DNA of 64,000 nucleotides from Fluviicoccus sp. (lineage in GTDB: Bacteria; Pseudomonadota; Gammaproteobacteria; Pseudomonadales; Moraxellaceae), in contig NZ_JAUSMX010000019.1 in assembly GCF_030646115.1 (NCBI RefSeq), forward strand, positions 1-64,000. Reading direction: 5' to 3'. The notes under the pieces are model-generated. The model worked only from the letters and a program-made list of their open reading frames with translations, was not told the origin of the DNA and ran no database searches. Both the position numbers and the translations under genes were made by a program. Below, piece after piece: positions 27,689-37,861 of the stretch; position 1 is the stretch's first letter, and each line of letters starts with the position of its first letter.

Positions 27689-28639
27689 TTACAGCAGGAA
27701 GAGAGCAGCTAGCACCCCGATTACGATCAGGATCACCGTCACTATCACACCAACACTGCTCTTCGGTTGTTCAGGAGACTGGGTGGACTGCGGCTGATGC
27801 TGATGCTGGGGCATCGGCGGCGGCGTCACTGAACGCGAGTTGTCTGGTACGGGTGTCGGCGCAGACGAGGGCCGGGGGGCATGCTGTGGTTCAGGGGCAT
27901 GCGGCTTCGGCGCCGGGGAGGATGCAGGAGCGGCCTTTGCCGCACCGGCCACCGGACGGAACTGGGTACGTTCGGCTTCTTCCTCGAAATCCGTCGTCAC
28001 CACCGGCTCGGCAGGACCTACCACCTTGAACACCATGGCGTCGAATTTGACTTCGTCGCCGTTCTTCAGCTGAAATTCGTCGTGCTTCTTGCCGTTGATG
28101 AATGAGCCGTTGGAAGAGCCCAGATCCTTCACCCACAGCGCACCGCCGCGCACCGAGAACTCGGCATGGCGGCGGGAAACGTGCGCGCCGCCCACCACGA
28201 TATCGCAATGCGGATCGCGACCGATAACCTTGGTGCCTTCAATCGGGAACATGCGTCCGGAAATCACCCCGGTGGTCGCCTTCACCTGCCACAAGGGAGC
28301 AGCCTTGGCCGGGGCCTCGCGCTTCACCACTGGAGCATTTTCGGGAGGGGCCTTGGTGGGGTCTATCACTTGAAGCTCCACCAAATGCAGTCGAATCACA
28401 TCGCCGACATGGACTTCCACTCGCTGGCTGACCGGCTGATCGTTCAGGAAAGTGCCATTGACGCTGCCTGCATCCCGCAGGAACAGCTTGCCGTCCTCCT
28501 GCTGGAGTTCGGCATGAAACACGCTGACTCCTTCATCATTGATGACGAGGCCGTTGCTCTTGTCACGACCGATGGTGAGGCGGGGATCTACCAGCCAGAA
28601 GGCCGGCTGGCGACGATCGAGAAACTGGATCTTTAACAT
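27689..28639 (-). CDS. Double-FHA-domain protein with C-terminal membrane anchor
   Basis: This 316-residue protein has two forkhead-associated phosphothreonine-binding domains. The first spans about residues 1-90 (LTIGRDKSNGLV ... VFHAEL ... GSVNGTFLND); the second spans about 112-210 and is more canonical (VIGRDPHCDIVVGGAHVSRRHAEF ... GSSNGSFINGKK). A long Pro/Ala-rich linker (about 225-285) follows, then a terminal hydrophobic helix (VGVIVTVILIVIGVLAALFLL) that should tail-anchor it in the membrane with the FHA domains in the cytoplasm. It lies 26 bases after gspD in the same direction, so it is probably the last gene of a gspN-C-D operon. No kinase gene is visible here. Confidence 0.85.
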   Translation of the reverse strand: MLKIQFLDRRQPAFWLVDPRLTIGRDKSNGLVINDEGVSVFHAELQQEDGKLFLRDAGSVNGTFLNDQPVSQRVEVHVGDVIRLHLVELQVIDPTKAPPENAPVVKREAPAKAAPLWQVKATTGVISGRMFPIEGTKVIGRDPHCDIVVGGAHVSRRHAEFSVRGGALWVKDLGSSNGSFINGKKHDEFQLKNGDEVKFDAMVFKVVGPAEPVVTTDFEEEAERTQFRPVAGAAKAAPASSPAPKPHAPEPQHAPRPSSAPTPVPDNSRSVTPPPMPQHQHQPQSTQSPEQPKSSVGVIVTVILIVIGVLAALFLL

Positions 28640-28665
28640 GGCTGGTCTCTTCCCTACATTACACT

Positions 28666-30612
28666 TCAGGGCTTGGCCGGGGCAGAACCCTGGTAAACCT
28701 GGTTGATGGATTCCGGCAGCTGCATCAGCTCGCCGCGAGTTCCGACACGCAATTGCAATCCGCGCGTCAGGTCATATTTTTTGGTGCTGATCGCCAGCGC
28801 GCTCTCACCATCCCGCAAAATTTGCGGTTGCAGGAAGACAAGCAGATTGCGCTTGGTTTTACTATTACTCTTTGAGCGGAAAAGATAACCTAAAACAGGT
28901 ACTTTTCCCAATAGGGGAACTTCACTTACCGAAAGTTTACTATCATCCTGAATCAATCCGCCCAGAACAATGGTCTGGCCATCGTCCGCCAGAATAGTGG
29001 TCTTGATGGAACGCTTGTTGGTAATCAGGTCGGCGGAGTTGACCCCGGCCACGCTTGGCACGACCGACGACACTTCCTGCTCCACTTCCAGCCGCACCGC
29101 CCCGCCTTCACCAATATGCGGAATCACTTTCAGCGTGATGCCCACATCCTGACGCTCAATAGTGGTGAACGGGTTGCTGACTCCGGAGCCGCCGGTGGTG
29201 CTGGAGCCGGTAATGAACGGCACATTCTGGCCGACGACAATTTTTGCCTCCTGGTTATCCAGCGTCATGATACTGGGCGTGGACAACAGGTTGGCATTGC
29301 TGATTGTATTCAGCGCCTGGATCAGGGCGCCGTAGAAGGTGCGGTCGCCACTGCTGTTAACCTTCGACTGACCGATCCCGATCAGCGCACCGGAGGGGCT
29401 GCCCGCCAGCTCCGGCTTGTTCTGGGCGGCGGCGGCGGCCACACTGGCAATGCTGGTGCCGGCATTGTTGAAGTTGATCAGGCCCACCCCTTTGGACGGA
29501 TCGCCGAAGGCCCATTGCACGCCCAACTGGTCGGCGTTCTCACCGGAAACCTCGACAATGGCCGCCTGGATCAGCACTTGTGAACGGCGTTGGTCCAGCT
29601 GACCGATCACCTGTTCCAGCTCACGCATCAGCGCCGGGTCGGCCCGGACCACCAGCGCGTTCTGCGCCTCATCGGCGATCAGGTTGACGCCGCCGGCGGA
29701 TACGGTAGAAGACTGGGCGCCACCGGCTGGCGCCGAACCCGCTGCGCTACTGCGGGCGCCTTCACCGGACACAAGACTGCGCAGCACTTCCGCCGTTTGC
29801 TTGGCGCTGGCGTGTTTCAGGCGGAATACCCGTACACCGCTCAGGCGCTCGGCGGGCGGCTTGTCCAGCTGGGCCACCAGATCACGGATGCGTTTGCGCG
29901 CCTTGGCGTCTCCCTTGACCAGCAAGCGGTTGCTGCGGGTGTCGGCCAGGATACGAACCCGGCTGCCGCGCATTTCCTTGCTGGCGGATGTCGCAGTCAG
30001 GGTGTCGATCATGGTCATCAGGTCTTCGGCCCGCACTTCCTTGAGCGGCAACACCTCCAGCTCGTCACCATCACCGCCGTCCAGCGATCGGATCAGGTTT
30101 TCGATTTCCTCGATATTGTTGGCGTGATCGGAGATGATCAGCGCGTTGGCGCCGTTAATGGCCGCCAAATGCGCAAATTGCGGCAGCAAGGGGCGGATCA
30201 CCGGCACCAGCTCATTGGCGCTGGTGTTGTCCAACATGATGACACGCGTCACCAGCGCCTCGCCCTTGAGCTTCTGGCGCAGGTCGAAGGGAACGGCATT
30301 CTGCTTGGCGTTGACATCGGGCACCAGTTTGATGGCATTACCCGACGGCACGGCGGCAAATCCATTGACGCTCAGCACCCCCAGGAACAAATCATAAACC
30401 TGGTCGGCGGTCAGGGCCTTGCTGGAAATGACCGTGATATTGCCCTTGACCCGGGGGTCGACAATGAAATTCTTGCCGGTAATTTCCGCCACTTCGGTCA
30501 CCAGGGCGGAAATGTCGGCCTCCTTGAGGTTGACCTTCCAGGTTTTGGCGGCGGCTGCACCGCTGATGGCCATCCAGAGACCTAAAGCTACAAGGGTTTT
30601 GCGCGCCTTCAT
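28666..30612 (-). CDS. gspD: Type II secretion system secretin GspD
   Basis: GspD forms the outer-membrane channel of the type II secretion system. The 648-residue protein has a signal peptide (MKARKTLVALGLWMAISGAAAA), the N0 domain (WKVNLKEADISALVTEVAEITGKNFIVDPRVKG), repeated N1-N3 domains with NALIISDHANNIEEIENLI-type segments, and the C-terminal secretin core (QVLIQAAIVEVSGENADQLGVQW; TPSIMTLDNQEAKIVVGQNVPFITG; IGEGGAVRLEVEQEVSSV; VLGGLIQDD). No lipobox is present, so a pilotin or other targeting is expected. It starts two bases after gspC. Confidence 0.95.
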   Translation of the reverse strand: MKARKTLVALGLWMAISGAAAAKTWKVNLKEADISALVTEVAEITGKNFIVDPRVKGNITVISSKALTADQVYDLFLGVLSVNGFAAVPSGNAIKLVPDVNAKQNAVPFDLRQKLKGEALVTRVIMLDNTSANELVPVIRPLLPQFAHLAAINGANALIISDHANNIEEIENLIRSLDGGDGDELEVLPLKEVRAEDLMTMIDTLTATSASKEMRGSRVRILADTRSNRLLVKGDAKARKRIRDLVAQLDKPPAERLSGVRVFRLKHASAKQTAEVLRSLVSGEGARSSAAGSAPAGGAQSSTVSAGGVNLIADEAQNALVVRADPALMRELEQVIGQLDQRRSQVLIQAAIVEVSGENADQLGVQWAFGDPSKGVGLINFNNAGTSIASVAAAAAQNKPELAGSPSGALIGIGQSKVNSSGDRTFYGALIQALNTISNANLLSTPSIMTLDNQEAKIVVGQNVPFITGSSTTGGSGVSNPFTTIERQDVGITLKVIPHIGEGGAVRLEVEQEVSSVVPSVAGVNSADLITNKRSIKTTILADDGQTIVLGGLIQDDSKLSVSEVPLLGKVPVLGYLFRSKSNSKTKRNLLVFLQPQILRDGESALAISTKKYDLTRGLQLRVGTRGELMQLPESINQVYQGSAPAKP

Positions 30613-30614
30613 GA

Positions 30615-31475
30615 TTAGAAATTCTGCTCAATGGTTAGATTTTGACTGCCGCGACGGAATTCGACACGCACATGACCGCTCTGCTTGACCTGCTCCAGCA
30701 ACTGCCTGTCCAATTGCGGATTCCCCAGCGACTGGCCGTTAAGACGGACAATGCGGTCACCGGCCTTGAGGCCCAAGCTGCGGCGGATGTTGGCCGGCGC
30801 AGCCTCGGTGATCTCATAGCCTTCCCCGGTGCTGGCCAGACCCATTTCCGACAGATAGGCTCCCGGCTCACTGGCCAGCCGCTCAATGGCGCTGGACAGC
30901 ATGGCGCGGGCCTTGCCGCCGTTGTCAGGGCTGTTCATGGCCGCCGCAGGCGCCGGGGGAGCATCGCCACCCAGCAGGTTGGTCTTGATGAAACGAAGGA
31001 CTTCGGTGCTGCCGTTACGGGAAAGGACCACCCGGTCAGGATAGACTGCCTCCAGCGTCGCGCCGCCGGGAACAGGCTGGCCGGTTGCATAGAGTTTGCC
31101 CATACCCTGATTCTGCTCGGAGATGATGGCGCCGGAGCGGCGGCTGTCACTGCTGGCAAACACCCCGTCCAGGCGCAGTTGCAGGGCGGTATCCGGAGCG
31201 TTGGCGGCATCCCCGGCCGGAGCCTTGGCGGCAGGCGCCCTGAAGATGGCGAATCCGGCCAGCCGCGCCGTATCCACCTCGGGCAAGGCGTCCCCGACCT
31301 GCACCACCGCCGCCGGAGGCTTGAGGGCGGCATGATCCTGCCCGGTCAGCAGCCACAGGGCTCCGGCCATCCGCCAGCCGAACCAGAGCACGGCCAGCAG
31401 CATCAACGCCTGCGCCATCTGTCGGTTGCGGGCTGCGACCCAAGCCCATAAAGGATTATTCACGAAGAAACCCAC
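30615..31475 (-). CDS. gspC: Type II secretion system protein GspC
   Basis: GspC links the inner-membrane platform to the GspD secretin in the periplasm. The 286-residue protein has a short cytoplasmic tail, a single membrane helix (about residues 21-41: ALMLLAVLWFGWRMAGALWLL), an HR-type beta domain (VDTARLAGFAIF ... LQLRLDGVFAS) and a C-terminal PDZ domain (ITEAAPANIRRSLGLKAGDRIVRLNGQSL). It lies between gspN and gspD in a tight operon with a two-base gap to gspD. Confidence 0.9.
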   Translation of the reverse strand: MGFFVNNPLWAWVAARNRQMAQALMLLAVLWFGWRMAGALWLLTGQDHAALKPPAAVVQVGDALPEVDTARLAGFAIFRAPAAKAPAGDAANAPDTALQLRLDGVFASSDSRRSGAIISEQNQGMGKLYATGQPVPGGATLEAVYPDRVVLSRNGSTEVLRFIKTNLLGGDAPPAPAAAMNSPDNGGKARAMLSSAIERLASEPGAYLSEMGLASTGEGYEITEAAPANIRRSLGLKAGDRIVRLNGQSLGNPQLDRQLLEQVKQSGHVRVEFRRGSQNLTIEQNF

Positions 31476-31506
31476 AAATTATTATCCGTCGATAATGCCA
31501 TTATTC

Positions 31507-32268
31507 TTATAGACCGCTCAACGGCTGCGAAGCCGTCACCACAAAGGCATCGGGCTCGGCCACGCCCCGGTAGCCGGCCGCGTACATCAGCAGCCGCTGC
31601 CGCAAACGGGATTCGAGCATATCACCATTCAGCACGAATGTAGCCAAGGCTGCGCCGCCAGCCTGCTCGCTCAACTCCAGCTGCAGCCGCCCTTCCTGCC
31701 CCCGCATCTCCAGAGCCACCGGCGGCAAGGCCATGGCCTGCTTCTGCCCTTCCATTTGATATTGCATGTTGCCGCCTTGCCATTCAAGCCGTGCGGCCGA
31801 CCCTTGCCAGGACTGCCCCTTGCGCAGCAACTCCAGGGACTTGATGCTCAGCGGACTGCCGCCGGGAATATCCCAGTTCGGCATGATGCCCTTCAAATCA
31901 TTGCCGGACAGAGACCCCTGCACCTTGCTCACCGACCACTTGCCAAAGCCGGTCGAGGCCCGACCGCTGATGCTGCTCCCGGAGGTCAGCAGTTCCCATT
32001 TCACCCCCAGCGACAGCCGCAGCCACGCCGAGGGGTCCAGACGCCAGCGGGACTGCCCCTGCAGGTTATGGTATTGCCAGTTGACCTGTCCGGACCAGAC
32101 CGTACCGCCCCAGGACAGCACCATGGGTTTTGCGGCCGGTGGCAGAAAATGCGCGAGCACACGTGAAGGCGTCTGCGCTATCAATGAAACCAGCAGGATG
32201 AGCGTGGCCAGCAATGCCCAGCTGTAGGCGCGGGACTCTTGGTCTTCTTTTGTTTTTTTTCTGGACAT
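31507..32268 (-). CDS. gspN: Type II secretion system protein GspN
   Basis: This 253-residue protein has a hydrophobic N-terminal helix (about residues 14-35: WALLATLILLVSLIAQTPSRVL) and a periplasmic beta-rich part containing LSWGGTVWSGQ, a recognisable GspN opening. GspN is a non-universal accessory of type II systems. I start at MSRKKTKEDQ because the 36 codons upstream are Cys-rich and do not look like a transport protein; the upstream ribosome binding site is weak. It opens the gspN-gspC-gspD-FHA unit; no other gsp genes are in the window. Confidence 0.8.
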   Translation of the reverse strand: MSRKKTKEDQESRAYSWALLATLILLVSLIAQTPSRVLAHFLPPAAKPMVLSWGGTVWSGQVNWQYHNLQGQSRWRLDPSAWLRLSLGVKWELLTSGSSISGRASTGFGKWSVSKVQGSLSGNDLKGIMPNWDIPGGSPLSIKSLELLRKGQSWQGSAARLEWQGGNMQYQMEGQKQAMALPPVALEMRGQEGRLQLELSEQAGGAALATFVLNGDMLESRLRQRLLMYAAGYRGVAEPDAFVVTASQPLSGL

Positions 32269-32374
32269 AGGGTATTTCGCAAAAAAACCACACGCCGGGA
32301 AAATGCACCGGCAACAGCTTTTGAATGTCACACAGTCCGAATAGGCTGGCAAGTCCCTGCAAGAAAACGCCAAC

Positions 32375-32399
32375 AAAAAACCCCTGCGGACAGGGGTTT
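32375..32399 (-). terminator. Rho-independent terminator of the hns gene
   Basis: On the minus strand AAACCCCTG and CAGGGGTTT pair around TCCG and the stem runs into TTTTTT. It lies about 30-50 bases beyond the stop of the H-NS gene. Confidence 0.9.
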
Positions 32400-32426
32400 A
32401 AAGCGATGCGGAGGTGTTTCCCGGTG

Positions 32427-32768
32427 TTAGACGAGGAAATCCTCAAGCTTGGCGCCGCCGGCCAGCCGGGCAACCAGCCAACGGGGCTGCTTGCCGCGCC
32501 CGGTCCAAGTTTCGGACGGGTTGGCGGAATTGCGGTAACGGATGGCGACCGGCTTTTTCTCGCCGGCAGGCGCCGCCTTGCCACGGGAACCCTTGGCTCC
32601 GACAGCCAGAATTTGATCCATGCTCATGCCGAGCGCACGGGCCCTTTCGGCAAATTCCTGATAGGTTTTCTGCAGCTCTTCGTCCTTGCGGGCGGAGATC
32701 AGCTGTTCCGCTTCTGCAATGACGGCATTCAATTCGGCAATGGTCAACTGGCTCAGATCGGGTTTCAT
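32427..32768 (-). CDS. H-NS histone-family DNA-binding protein
   Basis: This 113-residue nucleoid protein has an N-terminal coiled-coil oligomerisation region (AELNAVIAEAEQLISARKDEELQKTYQEF) and a C-terminal DNA-binding domain with NPSETWTGRGKQPRWL at about 83-98, in which the GRGKQPRW loop inserts into AT-rich minor grooves. This short-loop form is common in betaproteobacteria. H-NS proteins silence AT-rich and acquired genes, so it could act on the AT-richer orphan gene at 9518. It is a single-gene unit with its own terminator. Confidence 0.92.
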   Translation of the reverse strand: MKPDLSQLTIAELNAVIAEAEQLISARKDEELQKTYQEFAERARALGMSMDQILAVGAKGSRGKAAPAGEKKPVAIRYRNSANPSETWTGRGKQPRWLVARLAGGAKLEDFLV

Positions 32769-32823
32769 GCGTGTTCCTCTTCTATCGTTTTAATGGGGGA
32801 TATGAACAGAAAATCCCAAAACG

Positions 32824-32851
32824 CGCCAAGCATAAAATAAAATGCTTGGCG
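32824..32851 (-). terminator. Hairpin terminator of ssb
   Basis: CGCCAAGCAT (32824-32833) and ATGCTTGGCG (32842-32851) form a perfect 10-bp stem with an AT-rich 8-base loop. Read on the minus strand it is followed by CGTTTTGGGATTTT, just beyond the ssb stop codon. Confidence 0.75.
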
Positions 32852-32860
32852 GTTAAATAC

Positions 32861-33370
32861 TTAAAACGGGAGATCGTCATCAAAATCGGAATTTGCCGAC
32901 GGTGCAGCCGGTTTATTATTGGCCGGAGCCGCCGGGCGTGCGGGGCGGGAGGACTGCTGATAATCGTCCTGGCCGTAACCATAATCGCCTTCAGGCGCGG
33001 AAGGTTGGCCGCCGCCACCGCCACCACCGGAGCGTCCATCCAGTAACTGCATGGACTGCGCCTTGATTTCGGTGGAATACCGGTCCTGCCCGGTTGCCTT
33101 GTCCTGCCATTTGCGGGTATGCAATGAGCCTTCCACATAAACCTTGCTGCCCTTGCGCACATATTCAGCGGCAATTTCAGCCAGGCGGCCATAAAAAACC
33201 ACCCGGTGCCATTCGGTCTGCTCGGTCATTTGCCCGGTATTCTTGTCCTTCCATTGCTCGCTGGTCGCCAGCGAAACCGTGGTCAGCGTGCCGCCACCGC
33301 CGGCAAAGCTACGCACTTCCGGGTCCCGTCCCACGTTACCGACCAGAATGACTTTGTTAACTCCGCGCAT
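32861..33370 (-). CDS. ssb: Single-stranded DNA-binding protein
   Basis: SSB protects single-stranded DNA and recruits repair and replication proteins. The 169-residue protein has an OB fold at 1-110 ([55 protein letters not shown]), a Gly/Pro-rich flexible linker (about 117-155), and the acidic tip DFDDDLPF that binds partner proteins. It sits downstream of an MFS gene and near divergent uvrA, an arrangement common in proteobacteria. Confidence 0.97.
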   Translation of the reverse strand: MRGVNKVILVGNVGRDPEVRSFAGGGGTLTTVSLATSEQWKDKNTGQMTEQTEWHRVVFYGRLAEIAAEYVRKGSKVYVEGSLHTRKWQDKATGQDRYSTEIKAQSMQLLDGRSGGGGGGGQPSAPEGDYGYGQDDYQQSSRPARPAAPANNKPAAPSANSDFDDDLPF

Positions 33371-33429
33371 GTTGCTTCTTCCTTCTATAGTCCATGAAAA
33401 TTCGAGCGGTGAATTTAGCGGAAATTCCG

Positions 33430-34812
33430 CTAGACTGCTACCGCTCCGGGAATCAAATCCCGCAGCAGGCCGGCATCCAGACGCTCCCGGTCCACCTTGA
33501 GATACGCCAGCCTTTGTCCGGCAATGACCACCGCCTCCTCCACCCCCGGCACCGACAGCAAGCGCCGCGCCATGTCGCGCCCTTCTTCACTGGAGCAGTC
33601 CGGCACGGACAACGTCATGCTGTGCAGGAAACGGGGCTGCCGCATGCCCAGCGCCACTCCCAGCCACACCAGCGTCACCAGCGCCAGCAGCAGGCAGGCT
33701 CCGGTATAGCCAAGATGCCCGGCATGGATTTCCTGCCACAACAAGCCGCCCGAAATCCCGCCGCAGAACGCCCCCAGAAACTGGGCGCTGGAATAGACAC
33801 CCATCGCCGTGGCCTTGCTGCCGACCGGAGCCATTTTGCTCAACAGTGACGGCAATAAAGCCTCCTGCAGATTGAAGGCGATAAAAAACAAAACCAGCCC
33901 TGCCACCAACCCGTAAAATGACTGGTATTCGACAGCCATTACCGCCAAACCCATCGCCAGCAGCACAATACCCGCCGCAAATACTTCCTTGATGCGCCTT
34001 TTTTTCTCGGCCACGATAATCGCCGGAACCGCCAGCACAAAACCACCCAATACCACCGGCAGATACACCCAGCCATGATGCGCCGCCGGAATTCCGGCAT
34101 TATCACGCAGCAAATGCGGCACCAGCACAAAACAGGCGGTCATTACCAGATGCAGAATGAAAATTCCGGCATTCAACCGCATCAACTCACCGTGACGCAG
34201 CACTTTCAGCAATTGCAGACGCCAGCCTTCGGGATTCTGGGGAATGGCCACCGACGGGTGCGGCACAGTCAGCAGCAACCCCATCCCGGTCACCGCCAGC
34301 AACGAGGTCGCCCAGAACAGACCCGCCAAACCGAAATACCCCGCCACCAGGGGGCCGACAATGAAGGCGACCGCAAAGGACAGCCCGATACTGAGCCCGA
34401 TGCTGGCCATGGCCTTGGTCCGGTTCTCCTCGCGGGTGAGATCAGCCAGCAAAGCCATCACCACGGCGGAAATGGCTCCCGCCCCCTGGATGGCGCGACC
34501 GGCGATGACACCCCAGATGCTGGTGGACACCGCCGCCACCGCCCCGCCGGCGGCAAACAGCACCAATCCCAGGAAGATCAGCCGTTTGCGGTCAAACCGA
34601 TCGGCCAGCATGCCCATCGGGATCTGGAGAACCGCCTGGGCCAAGCCGTAAACGCCAATGGCCAGGCCGATCAGGGCCGGAGTGGCGCCGTCCAGCTCTC
34701 CGCCATAAAGGGCAAAAACAGGAATGATCATGAACAGGCCGAGCATTCGCAATGCGAAAAGGCTCGCCAGGGCGGAAGTGGCCCGCCGTTCAGCTTTTGT
34801 CATACCAGTCAT
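33430..34812 (-). CDS. MFS transporter with a C-terminal HMA-like domain
   Basis: This 460-residue protein has about 12 membrane segments of the major facilitator superfamily (signature [20 protein letters not shown] near 64-83) over the first 390 residues. It then continues into a soluble tail of about 65 residues ([32 protein letters not shown]...) with the beta-alpha-beta spacing of a heavy-metal-associated domain but without a CxxC metal site. The gene lies between ssb and uvrA, a conserved position in several proteobacteria. The substrate is unknown. A short palindrome, TAGCGGAA-A-TTCCGCTA, overlaps the stop codon. Confidence 0.87.
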   Translation of the reverse strand: MTGMTKAERRATSALASLFALRMLGLFMIIPVFALYGGELDGATPALIGLAIGVYGLAQAVLQIPMGMLADRFDRKRLIFLGLVLFAAGGAVAAVSTSIWGVIAGRAIQGAGAISAVVMALLADLTREENRTKAMASIGLSIGLSFAVAFIVGPLVAGYFGLAGLFWATSLLAVTGMGLLLTVPHPSVAIPQNPEGWRLQLLKVLRHGELMRLNAGIFILHLVMTACFVLVPHLLRDNAGIPAAHHGWVYLPVVLGGFVLAVPAIIVAEKKRRIKEVFAAGIVLLAMGLAVMAVEYQSFYGLVAGLVLFFIAFNLQEALLPSLLSKMAPVGSKATAMGVYSSAQFLGAFCGGISGGLLWQEIHAGHLGYTGACLLLALVTLVWLGVALGMRQPRFLHSMTLSVPDCSSEEGRDMARRLLSVPGVEEAVVIAGQRLAYLKVDRERLDAGLLRDLIPGAVAV

Positions 34813-34967
34813 TACTAAAATCCGAACACCAACGCAGGAAGGGCGGCATTATACTCCCGCAGGCAAAGCTGTCGTTCTCTACATACGGGGAAAAGTTTTG
34901 CATATACTCTGCGTCTCCCGGCGAGAGTCCCCGACACCTCGCCCGCACCCACCCCGACAGGCCCAGC

Positions 34968-37799
<2,832 letters not shown>

Positions 37800-37814
37800 C
37801 ATTACCCCCGATAA

Positions 37815-37850
37815 AACAACAAGGGCGGCCCGAGGGCCGCCCTTGTTGTT
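37815..37850. terminator. Bidirectional terminator after uvrA
   Basis: AACAACAAGGGCGGCC and its perfect 16-base complement (37835-37850) flank a CGAG loop. It lies between the convergent uvrA and large-lipoprotein genes. Confidence 0.9.
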
Positions 37851-37861
37851 TGCCTTCAAGC

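Noticed and set aside
34813-34967. LexA (SOS) box ahead of uvrA
   Set aside because: No CTGT-N8-ACAG-like site is present; only TATACT-type -10 candidates are visible.
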